Part shown: positions 44,126 to 54,802 of the stretch, piece by piece
Numbering within the stretch: the stretch's first letter is position 1
Layout: the number at the start of each line of letters is the position of its first letter
NCBI RefSeq assembly: GCF_014982975.1
Contig: NZ_JADCKL010000008.1
Coordinates: forward strand, 1-64,000
Length of the DNA: 64,000 bases
DNA from: Claveliimonas monacensis
GTDB taxonomy: Bacteria > Bacillota > Clostridia > Lachnospirales > Lachnospiraceae
Reading direction: 5' to 3'
The notes under the pieces: model-generated
Database searches by the model: none
Told to the model about the DNA's origin: nothing
What the model saw: only the letters and a program-made list of their open reading frames with translations
Program-made: the position numbers and the translations under genes

Positions 44126-45631
44126 TTGAGTTCGATCAACTCAGATGAGATTATCTCTATTATTAAAGAAGAGATAGAAAATTATGATGTGATCAGCAGA
44201 GACCAGGAAGTAGGATATGTTGTCTCTGTTGGAGACGGAATTGCCTCCGTATACGGAATAGATCACGCCATGTACGGCGAGATCGTCACCCTGGAGACAG
44301 GGCTGAAAGGTATGGTGCAGGATATCAAGACAAATGAAGTCAGCTGTATCCTGTTCGGAGACGATTCCGATATAAAAGAGGGGACAAAGGTGGCCCGCAC
44401 AGGAAGAAAAGCCGGTATTCCCGTGGGAGAAGGCTATATTGGAAGGGTTGTGGATGCCCTGGGTTCCCCCATTGACGGAAAAGGCGAGATCGAGGCGGAG
44501 GGATACCGCCCGGTGGAAGAGGAGGCGCCCGGAATTGTGGAGAGAAAGTCTGTCAGCGTACCGCTGGAGACCGGGATACTCTCCATTGACTCCATGTTCC
44601 CCATCGGCCGGGGACAGCGCGAGCTGATCATCGGCGACAGGCAGACAGGAAAGACTTCCATTGCCACAGACACCATCATCAACCAGAAAGGAAAAGATGT
44701 GATCTGCATTTACGTGGCCATCGGACAGAAAGCGTCCACAGTGGCTCAGCTTGTTAATTCTCTGCGCTCCCACGGTGCCATGGATTATACGACTATATTC
44801 TGTTCCACGGCCAGCGAGTGCGCGCCTCTGCAGTATATCGTGCCTTATGCGGCAACTGCGCTGGCAGAGTACTTTATGTATCAGGGGAAAGATGTGCTGA
44901 TCGTGTACGATGATCTGTCCAAGCATGCGGTGGCCTACCGGGCGATTTCCCTTCTGCTTGGACGCTCACCGGGACGAGAGGCTTACCCCGGAGATGTATT
45001 CTATCTCCACTCAAGACTGCTGGAGAGAAGCAGCCGTTTAAGTGACGAGGCAGGAGGCGGCTCCATCACGGCTCTGCCTATCATTGAGACCCAGGCGGGG
45101 GATGTTTCTGCCTACATTCCGACAAATGTGATCTCTATCACAGACGGGCAGATCTTCCTGGAAAGCGACCTTTTCAACGCTGGAATGCGCCCGGCTGTCA
45201 ATGTGGGACTTTCTGTGTCCCGTGTGGGCGGCGCTGCTCAGACAAAGGCAATGAAGAAGGCGTCAGGAAGCGTGCGTATTGACCTGGCCCAGGCGAGAGA
45301 GCTTGAGTCCTTTACTCAGTTCAGCTCAGATCTGGACGACATTACAAAGACCCAGCTGAAATATGGAAGCTGCCTGACAGAACTTCTGAAGCAGCCGCTG
45401 GGAAATCCGCTGAGCCTTCACGAGCAGGTCATCACACTGTGCGTGGCCACGCACAAACTTATGTTAGATGTAGAGACGGACAAAGTAAAACAGTTCCAGA
45501 TAGATATGCTTGCATTTTTTGAGGACAGTCATCCTGAGATCTGCCAGGCCATCGAGGAGAAGAAGATCCTGGATGATGAGCTGACAGAACAGATCTTAAA
45601 TGCCGCAAAGGAATTTAAAGAGAAAAGGTAA
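44126..45631 (+). CDS. atpA: ATP synthase F1 subunit alpha
   Basis: The 501-residue non-catalytic nucleotide-binding subunit has Walker [10 protein letters not shown], the catalytic-interface segment [19 protein letters not shown] with the arginine finger, and an N-terminal beta barrel. I favour the TTG at 44126, because GGAGG (44112-44116) lies eight bases upstream; a GTG at 44117 is directly against that site. It is in the atp operon. Confidence 0.97.
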   Translation: MSSINSDEIISIIKEEIENYDVISRDQEVGYVVSVGDGIASVYGIDHAMYGEIVTLETGLKGMVQDIKTNEVSCILFGDDSDIKEGTKVARTGRKAGIPVGEGYIGRVVDALGSPIDGKGEIEAEGYRPVEEEAPGIVERKSVSVPLETGILSIDSMFPIGRGQRELIIGDRQTGKTSIATDTIINQKGKDVICIYVAIGQKASTVAQLVNSLRSHGAMDYTTIFCSTASECAPLQYIVPYAATALAEYFMYQGKDVLIVYDDLSKHAVAYRAISLLLGRSPGREAYPGDVFYLHSRLLERSSRLSDEAGGGSITALPIIETQAGDVSAYIPTNVISITDGQIFLESDLFNAGMRPAVNVGLSVSRVGGAAQTKAMKKASGSVRIDLAQARELESFTQFSSDLDDITKTQLKYGSCLTELLKQPLGNPLSLHEQVITLCVATHKLMLDVETDKVKQFQIDMLAFFEDSHPEICQAIEEKKILDDELTEQILNAAKEFKEKR

Positions 45632-45643
45632 GCAGGTGTTAAT

Positions 45644-46537
45644 ATGGCAAATGCAAGAGAATTGAAAGAAAGGATGGCCAGCATCCAGGAGACAAAGAAG
45701 ATCACAAACGCCATGTATCTGATCTCCTCCTCCAAGATGAAGCAGGCAAAGAAAAAACTGGCGGACACAGAGCCCTTTTTCTACGCCATGCAGGCGGAGA
45801 TCACCAGGATCCTGCGCCATGTGCCGGATATGCACAGCCATTTCTTTGACCGCAGGGAACGGATCCCGGCGGAAGACAGGAAGATAGGGTGTATTGTCAT
45901 CACGGCTGATAAGGGACTTGCGGGTGCATACAACCACAACGTGCTGAAGATGGCTGAGGAGCTGATCCGCCAGCCCGGGAAACACAAGATGTTCGTCCTG
46001 GGTGAAGTGGGAAGGCACTATTTTTCAAAAAGAGAAGATGAGCTGGACTCTGAGTTTAAGTATACGGTGCAGGATCCCAACCTTTACCGGGCCAGAGTGA
46101 TCGCTGCAAAAATGGTGGAACTCTTCGAGGCGGGAGAGGTGGATGATGTCTATATCATTTATACCAGGATGATCAATGCCCTCCAGGCTGAAACCCAGAA
46201 GATCAAGCTTCTTCCCCTGCAGAGGATCAACTTTGCCTCTGACAAGATGGCGGCTATGGCCGGCGTGTACAGAGAGGCAGTTACGCTGTACCCTTCGGCC
46301 CATAAAGTTATGGACAGCATTGTCCCCAACTACTTGATCGGTATTATTTACGGCTGTCTTGTGGAGTCTTACTGCAGCGAGCAGAATTCCCGTATGCAGG
46401 CTATGCAGAACGCCACAGACAGCGCCACGGATATGCTGAATGAATTAAATATAACCTATAACCGTGTAAGGCAGGCGGACATCACCCAGGAGCTGACTGA
46501 GGTGATCGGCGGTGCCAACGCACAGAAAAGGAAGTGA
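45644..46537 (+). CDS. atpG: ATP synthase F1 subunit gamma
   Basis: The 297-residue rotor shaft has the N-terminal helix with IQETKKITNAMYLISSSKMK, the Rossmann-like middle with VITADKGLAGAYNHNVLK and the C-terminal helix AMQNATDSATDMLNELNITY ending in TQELTEVIGGA. These are the conserved ends that sit in the alpha3beta3 core. The ATG follows AGCAGGTG. It lies 12 bases after atpA. Confidence 0.97.
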   Translation: MANARELKERMASIQETKKITNAMYLISSSKMKQAKKKLADTEPFFYAMQAEITRILRHVPDMHSHFFDRRERIPAEDRKIGCIVITADKGLAGAYNHNVLKMAEELIRQPGKHKMFVLGEVGRHYFSKREDELDSEFKYTVQDPNLYRARVIAAKMVELFEAGEVDDVYIIYTRMINALQAETQKIKLLPLQRINFASDKMAAMAGVYREAVTLYPSAHKVMDSIVPNYLIGIIYGCLVESYCSEQNSRMQAMQNATDSATDMLNELNITYNRVRQADITQELTEVIGGANAQKRK

Positions 46538-46542
46538 GATAA

Positions 46543-47946
<1,404 letters not shown>

Positions 47947-47993
47947 GTACAGCAGGCGCTGTGCCTTTTGTCCGGCAGAAGGAGTGAGATTAG

Positions 47994-48410
47994 ATGAATA
48001 CATTTTTTTTAAAGGTCATATCCAGCGATAAGGTTTTTTACGAGGGAAAGTGCCAGAATCTGATCCTTCCCATTGAGGATGGGCAGTTCAGTGTTTTGGC
48101 CCACCACGAAAACATGGTCGTGGCAGTGGAGAACGGAGAGCTTCATCTGAAGACGCCCGAGGGAGAGTGGATCACAGCTGCTGTGTCCCAGGGATTTGCG
48201 GAGATCATCAACAACCGTGTCTCCGTCCTTGTGAATTCTGCGGAGCGTCCCGAGGAGATCGACGTCAAGCGCGCCGAGGAGGCCCGCCAGAGAGCCCAGG
48301 AACGCCTGCGCCATAAGCAGAGTATCCAGGAATATTACCTGTCTCAGGCCTCCCTGGCCCGCGCCATGACCCGCCTAAAAACCTCCAAAGATAAAAACTG
48401 GAATATCTGA
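47994..48410 (+). CDS. atpC: ATP synthase F1 subunit epsilon
   Basis: The 138-residue subunit has the N-terminal beta sandwich (LPIEDGQFSVLAHHENMVVA) and a two-helix C-terminal domain (EARQRAQERLRHKQS) that regulates ATPase activity. The ATG follows AGAAGGAGTGAG. It is the last gene in the operon, with a duplicated terminator after it. Confidence 0.95.
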   Translation: MNTFFLKVISSDKVFYEGKCQNLILPIEDGQFSVLAHHENMVVAVENGELHLKTPEGEWITAAVSQGFAEIINNRVSVLVNSAERPEEIDVKRAEEARQRAQERLRHKQSIQEYYLSQASLARAMTRLKTSKDKNWNI

Positions 48411-48443
48411 TGGCAATGAGCCATGCGGAAGTATATGAAAAAG

Positions 48444-48480
48444 GACTCACGTCGTGCTAGCACGTAAGGGAGTCCTTTTT
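48444..48480 (+). terminator. ATP synthase operon terminator, copy 1
   Basis: The hairpin has GGACTC/GAGTCC outer arms and a GTGCTAGCAC palindrome inside, and ends in TTTTT. The same 37-base sequence occurs again at 48564-48600. Confidence 0.8.
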
Positions 48481-48507
48481 CGTATGCTTCCATAGGGCGA
48501 ACGCCCG

Positions 48508-48541
48508 GGATCGCCGCGATGCGTAGCATTGTGGCGATCGA
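48508..48541. repeat. Hairpin between the duplicated terminators
   Basis: GATCGCCGCGATGC pairs with GCATTGTGGCGATC (14 pairs, two G-U) around a GTA loop. It lies between the two identical terminators and has no T run of its own. Confidence 0.6.
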
Positions 48542-48563
48542 GCATGGCGGGGTAGATCTGGTC

Positions 48564-48600
48564 GACTCACGTCGTGCTAGCACGTAAGGGAGTCCTTTTT
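48564..48600 (+). terminator. ATP synthase operon terminator, copy 2
   Basis: This is an exact 37-base direct copy of 48444-48480, including the five T residues. The two starts are 120 bases apart. Confidence 0.8.
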
Positions 48601-48714
48601 AATTTTCATATGGAGCAGCTCCGTGATATGTGCTAGTATATGTGTAAAGTTCTGCGCTGTTTACACAGTGGAGAGTGGTAAAGAGACTTGCAGGAAAATG
48701 GCTGGGAGAAGAAA

Positions 48715-49263
48715 ATGAAAGGTGCAGTATTTGACATCCATGGGATCAGGGTTCGCATGGAATACAGAAGAATAAAGAATATCAACCTGTATGTGCGGCC
48801 CGAGCAGGACGAGGCGCTTGTGACGGTTCCGTTTCGGACGCCCCGGGAGCGGGTGGAACGGTTCCTGTATGAAAAGGAAGGATGGATGCGCAGACATCTG
48901 GAGAGGACATCCGGGAATCGGGAATATCCGCCGGTGGATAGAGAACAGATAGAAAAAATGAGGAATAAAGTTCTGGAATATGCCGGGAAGTGGGAGAAGA
49001 TCATGGGAGTTCATGCGACCGGATGGACCTTGCGGGATATGAAGACCAGATGGGGCAGCTGCACAGTGAACACAGGGCGTATCCGGCTGAATACCAGGCT
49101 CATTTTCTATCCAGAAGAATGCCTGGAGTATGTGATCGTGCATGAACTGTGTCATCTTATTGAGCCAAGCCATAACCAGCAGTTCAAGAGCTGCATGACC
49201 AAATTTATGCCGGACTGGAAAGAGAGAAAGAGGAAATTAAATGGTTCACACATGGATAGCTGA
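48715..49263 (+). CDS. YgjP-like (M48-related) metallopeptidase
   Basis: The 182-residue soluble protein has the DUF45/YgjP-like signature VIVHELCHLIEPSHNQQF, where HExxH and a later His bind zinc. MKTRWGSCTVNTGRIRLNTR before it is equally typical. The substrate is unknown. The ATG at 48715 follows GGGAGAAG; a TTG nine codons earlier is possible. The last 23 bases overlap the phosphopantetheinyl transferase gene. Confidence 0.9.
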   Translation: MKGAVFDIHGIRVRMEYRRIKNINLYVRPEQDEALVTVPFRTPRERVERFLYEKEGWMRRHLERTSGNREYPPVDREQIEKMRNKVLEYAGKWEKIMGVHATGWTLRDMKTRWGSCTVNTGRIRLNTRLIFYPEECLEYVIVHELCHLIEPSHNQQFKSCMTKFMPDWKERKRKLNGSHMDS

Positions 49264-49867
49264 GATCTCAGCTCTCAGAGAAGAGGAGACATACAGGAAA
49301 TATTATGAAAGGGTGCCCGATTTCCGGAAACAGAAGGCGGATCAGCTCCGGTTTCCTCAGGACCGGGCGCAGAGCGTAGGAGCCTGGATGCTGTTGGAGA
49401 AAATGCGGGAACAATACGGGGCGGAGCCGGACCAGGTTTTTAACCTGTCCCATTCGGGCAGCTATGTGCTGTGTAGCATTTCTACAGAGAAAGAGGCAAA
49501 AGTGGGTTGCGACATTGAGACCATAAAGGAGACACGCATGAGAGTGGCCAGGCGCTTCTTTCTGCCTTCCGAGACTGCTTATATTGAAAGGCAGCCGTCC
49601 GGTGGAGCGGAGGCAGAGGCTTTTTATCGCCTGTGGGTGCTGAAGGAGAGTTTTATGAAGGCGGTGCGCAAGGGGATGGGGCTGGACACGAGGAGCTTTG
49701 AGATCGGGTTTGACGAAAAAGATGTACCCTTTCTCCTGAAAAAGCCGGACCTGTATCCAGAAGAATTCTATTACAGGGAATACCTGGTGGCAGGGGTCGA
49801 TGCCAGGATAGCAGTGTGCAGCACGGACGGAGCGTTCGGGGAAATCCATGGGGAGAGGATGGAGTAA
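49241..49867 (+). CDS. 4'-phosphopantetheinyl transferase (Sfp type)
   Basis: The 208-residue enzyme moves phosphopantetheine from CoA to carrier proteins. The Sfp/AcpT motifs are VGCDIE (Mg2+-binding Asp and Glu) near residue 88 and FYRLWVLKESFMKAVRKGMG near 127-146. An FNLSHSGSYVLC segment precedes them. No carrier protein, polyketide or peptide synthetase gene is nearby, so its partner lies elsewhere. It starts inside the end of the metallopeptidase gene. Confidence 0.9.
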   Translation: MVHTWIAEISALREEETYRKYYERVPDFRKQKADQLRFPQDRAQSVGAWMLLEKMREQYGAEPDQVFNLSHSGSYVLCSISTEKEAKVGCDIETIKETRMRVARRFFLPSETAYIERQPSGGAEAEAFYRLWVLKESFMKAVRKGMGLDTRSFEIGFDEKDVPFLLKKPDLYPEEFYYREYLVAGVDARIAVCSTDGAFGEIHGERME

Positions 49868-50010
49868 AACCCGGATTGACGTACTCTATATGTTTTGCTA
49901 AAATAAGAAAAGGGAAAAGCATAGGTTTATGAAGAAACAAAAAACTTTACTGATTTGAATTCATAAGATATGCAGGGTGAGTATAATTTAATTGAATAAG
50001 GAGGAATATC

Positions 50011-51216
50011 ATGTTAGATCTTACATTCGGAGAACAGGTCAAAATTATCTTAAGCCGTAAAGGCATGACGATCAAAGAACTCGCAGAAATGATAGAAGAG
50101 CGGACAGGGAAAAAGATGTCCCGGCAGAATCTTACCCAGCGCCTGGGAAGAGATAATTTCCAGGAGCAGGATATGCGTATGATAGCGGAGATACTTGACT
50201 GTCCATTTCAACTGAATATACTTGGAGACGCAAAGCAGCCGGAGAGCGCGGATGAGGAGAATGTCCGTGTCACGGAGGCAGAATTGCTGCGCCTTGAAAA
50301 GAAGAAAGGAAAGAAACGTCAGCACTCTACAGAGAGAGAGATGACCATTGGCGAGCTGGTGGATCTCAACAGAGGGCTGGACGAGTTGCTGGAGGAGAAG
50401 AACCGGAAGGCTGTGACTCTTCCGGAGGAAGCGGCAGAGCCGGCGGTGCAGGAGGAAGAGCTGCAGCCAGCAGATGCAGAGTCCTACGAGGCGCAGGAGG
50501 AAGAAGTGCAGCCGGATGTGGCAGAGAATGTCTTCTATCAGAAAGGTGGAGAATCCGATCCGGAGGCCGGGTGGACAGAAGAGACAGTACAGGAAGAGAG
50601 TGCACAAGACACAGCGCAGGCATACGCAGCAGAGTCAGATATAGAGCAGGCAGATGCAGCCGAGGAAGAGAACATGCAGGAGCAGACAGATGCGGTGCAG
50701 CCGGATGATCTGCCGGATGCAGAGAAAGCACAGCCTGTGTCAGCGGCAAAAGAAGAGCCGCAGGAGCGCCCGGCCAGAAAAACGAAAGGAAGTTGGCGGG
50801 ATTTCTTCCAGAGACGCACGAAGAAAGATGCAAAAGAGATGCAAACGGAAGATGCAACCCCTGTTTCTGATCGTCAGGATGAGGAAGAGCCGCAGGAAGC
50901 GCCGTCAGAAAAAGTAGAGGAGACCGCAGCAAAGGAGGCAGTGCATCCACAGGAGACTGCAGAAGACATACTGATGCGGGCCGAAGCTGCAGATGAGGAA
51001 GAAGACCTGGAAAAGGGAGAGGTCAATCCATACACAGGGCATGAGTACGAGTCCAACACAGTGCGTATGCATCCCAAGAGGATCGGGTACGTACAGGTCT
51101 ATGACAGGAGCAGCCACCAGTGGACCGACATGACAGAATGGGCGTTCCTTGGATATCAGGAGAGGAAGAAGGCGCTGCTTGGAAATGATTACGAGCCGCC
51201 GATCTATCTCGATTAA
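50011..51216 (+). CDS. HTH protein with long acidic repeat region
   Basis: The 401-residue protein has an N-terminal XRE-like helix-turn-helix (VKIILSRKGMTIKELAEMIE, then SRQNLTQRL, residues 8-50). A Glu/Ala/Gln-rich disordered region runs from about 130 to 330. The compact conserved C terminus is about 60 residues (NPYTGHEYESNTVRMHPKRI, then a VYDRSSHQWTDMTEWAFLG stretch). I know similar uncharacterised proteins from Lachnospiraceae, without a function. The ATG follows AAGGAGGAATATC. It ends 10 bases before dgt. Confidence 0.75.
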   Translation: MLDLTFGEQVKIILSRKGMTIKELAEMIEERTGKKMSRQNLTQRLGRDNFQEQDMRMIAEILDCPFQLNILGDAKQPESADEENVRVTEAELLRLEKKKGKKRQHSTEREMTIGELVDLNRGLDELLEEKNRKAVTLPEEAAEPAVQEEELQPADAESYEAQEEEVQPDVAENVFYQKGGESDPEAGWTEETVQEESAQDTAQAYAAESDIEQADAAEEENMQEQTDAVQPDDLPDAEKAQPVSAAKEEPQERPARKTKGSWRDFFQRRTKKDAKEMQTEDATPVSDRQDEEEPQEAPSEKVEETAAKEAVHPQETAEDILMRAEAADEEEDLEKGEVNPYTGHEYESNTVRMHPKRIGYVQVYDRSSHQWTDMTEWAFLGYQERKKALLGNDYEPPIYLD

Positions 51217-51226
51217 AGAAAGGAAG

Positions 51227-52651
51227 ATGAGCGTGAACTGGGAGCAGCTTTTATCTCCAAAGAGAAGCCGGGGCAGCAGTCAGAGGCACTCCGGGTCTGC
51301 AGATTTGCGCAGCGAATTTGAAAAAGATTATCACAGGATCATCGGAAGCGCGTCTTTTAGAAGACTGCAGGACAAGACCCAGGTGTTTCCGCTGGACAAA
51401 AGCGATTTTATCAGAACCCGGCTGACCCATTCCCTGGAGGTGTCCTCTCTGGCCAAGTCTCTGGGGCAGAATATTGCGGAAAATATTCTTACATATAAGA
51501 AGGATCCCTCCTTTACGCCGCAGATGAAAGAGGACATCTGTAGCATTCTCCAGTGTGCAGGCCTGATCCATGATATTGGCAATCCCCCTTTTGGGCATTT
51601 TGGTGAGGTGGCTATCCGGGAATGGTTTGAGAGAAACCTGCCCTTGCTCACCTACAGGGGCAGGCCGGTGGATGAGGTGCTGACAGAGCAGATGAAGCAG
51701 GATTTTTATCATTTTGAGGGAAATGCTCAGGCTCTCCGCCTGGTGACAAAACTGCATTTTCTTGTGGATGAAAATGGCATGAATCTGACCTATGCGCTGC
51801 TGAACACCATTGTAAAGTATCCGGTCTCCTCACTTGAGATCGATGAGGCCTGCGGAGATATCAAGAGAAAAAAGATGGGGTACTATCTGGCAGACGAGGA
51901 GATGTTCCGCAGGATTGAGAAAGAGACGGGAACAAACGGATGCCGGCATCCGCTGACGTTTATTCTGGAGGCAGCAGATGACATAGCCTACAAGACAGCG
52001 GATATAGAGGATGCGTTCGTTAAAGGATTTATTTCCTACCATGTACTGATGGAAGAATTAAAGAAACTGAAAAATATCAAAAACAATAATAAAATTGTCT
52101 TTGATCCGGCAGGGAAGCTGGAAGAGCTGTACCGCCGCGGTGTGGAAAAGCAGGTGGATCATCCGGAAGAATACGCGGTAAAGAACTGGATCGTCCGTGT
52201 GCAGGGATTTCTCATTTCCTGTGCGACTTTTGGATTTACATCCAATTATGAGGCCATCATGCAGGGAAAGTATCCCGCAGATCTGTTCTGCGGCACATTT
52301 GCGGAGGAGCTGATGGAGCTGCTGGGAGACGTTGCGATGAGAAGAGTGTTTTCTACCAGGCAGATCTATCTCATGGAGCTTGTGGAGGCGGGGATACTGG
52401 ATTTCCTTATGGACAGTTTTGTGCGGGCAGTCATCCACTACGATGAGGATGACAGTGCGCTGAATTCCATCGACAGACGGCTGGTTTATTTTATTTCCAG
52501 CAACTATAAGGACGCCTACCACTATCATGCAAGAGGAAAGGGCGAGTCAGAAAAGCTGTATCTGCGTCTTCTCCTTGTCACGGATTTTATCTGCGGTATG
52601 ACGGACAGCTATGCCAAGAGACTCTACCAGGAGCTGAAGGCGATCCTCTAG
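51227..52651 (+). CDS. dgt: Deoxyguanosine triphosphate triphosphohydrolase-like HD protein
   Basis: The 474-residue protein has the HD metal ligands: His in RTRLTHSLEV, the HD pair in LIHDIGNPPFGHFGE and Asp in EAADDIAYKTADIEDAF. The early RRLQDKTQVFPL segment is diagnostic for the dGTPase family. It splits dNTPs into the nucleoside and tripolyphosphate, controlling dNTP pools or restricting phages. The ATG at 51227 follows AAAGGAAG; the longer frame is inside the upstream gene. Confidence 0.93.
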   Translation: MSVNWEQLLSPKRSRGSSQRHSGSADLRSEFEKDYHRIIGSASFRRLQDKTQVFPLDKSDFIRTRLTHSLEVSSLAKSLGQNIAENILTYKKDPSFTPQMKEDICSILQCAGLIHDIGNPPFGHFGEVAIREWFERNLPLLTYRGRPVDEVLTEQMKQDFYHFEGNAQALRLVTKLHFLVDENGMNLTYALLNTIVKYPVSSLEIDEACGDIKRKKMGYYLADEEMFRRIEKETGTNGCRHPLTFILEAADDIAYKTADIEDAFVKGFISYHVLMEELKKLKNIKNNNKIVFDPAGKLEELYRRGVEKQVDHPEEYAVKNWIVRVQGFLISCATFGFTSNYEAIMQGKYPADLFCGTFAEELMELLGDVAMRRVFSTRQIYLMELVEAGILDFLMDSFVRAVIHYDEDDSALNSIDRRLVYFISSNYKDAYHYHARGKGESEKLYLRLLLVTDFICGMTDSYAKRLYQELKAIL

Positions 52652-52788
52652 TCAGCCCTTTTTCGGGAGGCGCTGCGCACAGCCGAAAAGCAGGGTGGAC
52701 AAAATGATCCGGATGAGGTCAGAACAGGCATTTTCCGGCGTATAGGCGAATAGATTGTGATAACCAGACAAAGAATGGAAGTGGAGGT

Positions 52789-53730
52789 TTGAAACGGTTT
52801 ATTCGCTATTTGTATGAATATCAGGATGGGAAACGCGTCCGTAACGTGGGTTTTGTGAAGGTAGAGCAGGCTGACTCGTCCACAGTGGTGCACATTCACG
52901 GAAAAGGACTGCATCTTGCAGAAGACAAAAAGCTGAAGGTTTATATCTTCTATGTAAAAGGAGGGCAGTGCATTGGCTTTTGGCAGGGAGCTATCGAGCA
53001 CGTGAATCCAGCTGTCAATTACCGCCTGACTTTTACGCCGGAGGATACAGGGCGTGCCTCGGATTACCCGCTGATCGAAGGGGTCATACTGGAGAATGCA
53101 GGACGCAGGAGATTTGCGGCAGTCTGGGATGACATGCCTGTGGATGTGGAGAAGATGCAGGTCTGGAAAGGCGAGCCTGAGCCGGATCTGGCACAGCTGG
53201 CAGCTCAGAAAGCCAGGGAAGAAAGAGAGGAGCAGGATAACGATAAAGAGATGGACGGGGCGGGAGAAAATGAACCTGGTGGGTCCTGTTCCGGCGAGAA
53301 AGCGGAAATGCCAGCGCCAGTGACAGAAGAAACACCTGAACCTGAGGAAGAGGAAATGCAGGAGATCCGGCAGCCGCCCTCCCGGGAAGAGAGGGAGGAA
53401 GAGCCTGCATCAGGAGAGCAGGGGCAGTTGCGCTGCATCAAGATCCAGCGCAGAGATATCGCCCAGCTGAAGCGGTGCGAATGGCGGCTGGCAAACAACA
53501 GCTTCCTCCTTCACGGCTATTACAGCTACCATCATCTCCTGCTCATACTGGAGGAGGATCAGTGCTGGCTGGGAGTCCCCGGCATTTATCATCCCCGCGA
53601 GGCCCAGGCGGCGGAAGCCTTCGGTTTCCCCAGATTCATCCGGGCGGATGAGGAGGACGTGGAGCTGACAGAAGAAGAGACAAACAGGGAAGAAGATTTC
53701 GGATACTGGTGCCGCCCTGTGAGACGTTGA
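52789..53730 (+). CDS. DUF6128-like protein
   Basis: The 313-residue protein is conserved at both ends: an N-terminal beta-rich domain (MKRFIRYLYEYQDGKRVRNV, about residues 1-130) and a C-terminal domain (VPGIYHPREAQAAEAFGFPR near residue 265). A Glu/Pro-rich linker joins them. I recognise it as a common Lachnospiraceae protein of unknown role. The start is TTG. GGAGG lies too close to it, so GGAAG at 52777-52781 is the better ribosome binding site. It follows dgt by 137 bases. Confidence 0.7.
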   Translation: MKRFIRYLYEYQDGKRVRNVGFVKVEQADSSTVVHIHGKGLHLAEDKKLKVYIFYVKGGQCIGFWQGAIEHVNPAVNYRLTFTPEDTGRASDYPLIEGVILENAGRRRFAAVWDDMPVDVEKMQVWKGEPEPDLAQLAAQKAREEREEQDNDKEMDGAGENEPGGSCSGEKAEMPAPVTEETPEPEEEEMQEIRQPPSREEREEEPASGEQGQLRCIKIQRRDIAQLKRCEWRLANNSFLLHGYYSYHHLLLILEEDQCWLGVPGIYHPREAQAAEAFGFPRFIRADEEDVELTEEETNREEDFGYWCRPVRR

Positions 53731-53733
53731 CAC

Positions 53734-53790
53734 AATTGAAACAATTTCAATTCCGGACGTAACCCTTTTTAAAAGGGTTACGTCCGGAAT
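53734..53790. repeat. Two adjacent perfect palindromes before tadA
   Basis: AATTGAAA/TTTCAATT arms (53734-53752, 3-base loop) run into a 41-base perfect palindrome (53750-53769 with 53771-53790, one central base). The second is followed by A residues, not T, on the plus strand, so it is not a classical terminator in either direction. Confidence 0.7.
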
Positions 53791-53829
53791 AAAAAAACTG
53801 GTGTACAATTTTTGATAAAGTGGTGTGTA

Positions 53830-54318
53830 AATGTGCAAAATGTAGATGAAAAATATATGAAAGAGGCAATTAAACAGGCGAAAAAGGCGTATGCGCTGGA
53901 GGAGACGCCCATAGGATGTGTGATCGTGTATGAGGGAAAGATCATCAGCAGGGGGTACAACAGGAGGAATACGGACAAGAATCCTCTGGCCCATGCGGAG
54001 ATCACAGCCATACGAAAGGCCAGCCGGAAGATGGGGGACTGGAGACTGGAGGGGTGTACTATGTATGTGACACTGGAACCCTGCCAGATGTGCGCCGGAG
54101 CCATTGTCCAGTCCCGGATGGACCGGGTGGTGATCGGCTGCATGAACCCCAAGGCGGGCTGCGCCGGCTCCATCTTGAACCTGCTCCAGATGGACAGGTT
54201 TAACCACCAGGCCCAGATCACGGCCGGGGTACTGGAGGAGGAGTGCAGTTCACTGATGAAGCAGTTTTTCCGGGAATTGCGGGAAAAAAAGAAAAAAGCA
54301 AAAAAGAACAGTGCCTGA
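53830..54318 (+). CDS. tadA: tRNA-specific adenosine(34) deaminase
   Basis: The 162-residue enzyme converts A34 to inosine in the tRNA-Arg anticodon. Zinc ligands are in PLAHAEITAI (His, with the catalytic Glu) and LEPCQMCAGAIV (two Cys), and the middle NPKAGCAGS is typical. The start is uncertain: GTG at 53830 gives the usual N-terminal length, but no clear ribosome binding site precedes it. A TTG at 53812 and ATG at 53857 are alternatives. A terminator overlaps its end. Confidence 0.92.
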   Translation, partial: NVQNVDEKYMKEAIKQAKKAYALEETPIGCVIVYEGKIISRGYNRRNTDKNPLAHAEITAIRKASRKMGDWRLEGCTMYVTLEPCQMCAGAIVQSRMDRVVIGCMNPKAGCAGSILNLLQMDRFNHQAQITAGVLEEECSSLMKQFFRELREKKKKAKKNSA

Positions 54319-54348
54319 TCCGGACAGGATGAGACACTGTTCTTTTTT
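54303..54348 (+). terminator. tadA terminator
   Basis: AAAGAACAGTG and CACTGTTCTTT form an 11-pair stem followed by T residues. The left arm lies inside the last codons of tadA. Confidence 0.85.
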
Positions 54349-54374
54349 GTATTTATATCATGTCAGAATTATCT

Positions 54375-54640
54375 TTTACGTGCATTGCGCTTCGAACCAG
54401 GCCAACAGACGTTACCTTGGCAGTTTACTCAACCCAGGCACCCTCACGGCACCCGGAAGGTTCCGCTTAGTGCTGCTTCGTTCCCGACCTGACACGGTTC
54501 ACGGATTTCCGTCGCGTGAGACCCGGATATCAACGTCACTTACCAAGGGCAGCTCTGCCAGCTGTCGCCCTCCGCGCAATATCACCCCTGCTATAGCGGA
54601 CTGCAGGTACAAGGCACCGCTACCGCCCCGGCTGCACGAG
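54375..54640 (-). ncRNA. ffs: Signal recognition particle RNA, large bacterial type
   Basis: Read on the minus strand, the sequence contains the SRP helix 8 core GTCAGGTCGGGAACGAAGCA, close to the universal GTCAGGTCCGGAAGGAAGCA. An Alu-domain start, GCCGGGGCGGTAGCGG, with TGCAGTCCGCTATAGCAGGG follows the pattern of the Bacillus scRNA. The length of about 265 bases fits the Firmicute large SRP RNA. Exact ends are estimated from the promoter (TTGACA at 54669-54674, TAAAAT at 54646-54651). Confidence 0.93.
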
Positions 54641-54645
54641 TCTAT

Positions 54646-54674
54646 ATTTTACCCTGTTTTTGTGAAAATGTCAA
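54646..54674 (-). promoter_or_regulatory. SRP RNA promoter
   Basis: On the minus strand TTGACA (54669-54674), a 17-base spacer and TAAAAT (54646-54651) give a strong promoter with a start near 54640. Confidence 0.85.
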
Positions 54675-54802
54675 TGGATGAGGCGCAGGATTTCCGTGTC
54701 CGGCGCTCGTATCAAATTGGCTGGGATTAAATTGACTTTTCCCGGGAACCGGGATAAAATAAACTGACGAATAAAAATGAAAAACAGGAGGAATTTGGAA
54801 AG

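Noticed and set aside
54311-54730. A 139-codon plus-strand frame
   Set aside because: It lies across the SRP RNA gene, which is identified by its conserved core and Alu domain.
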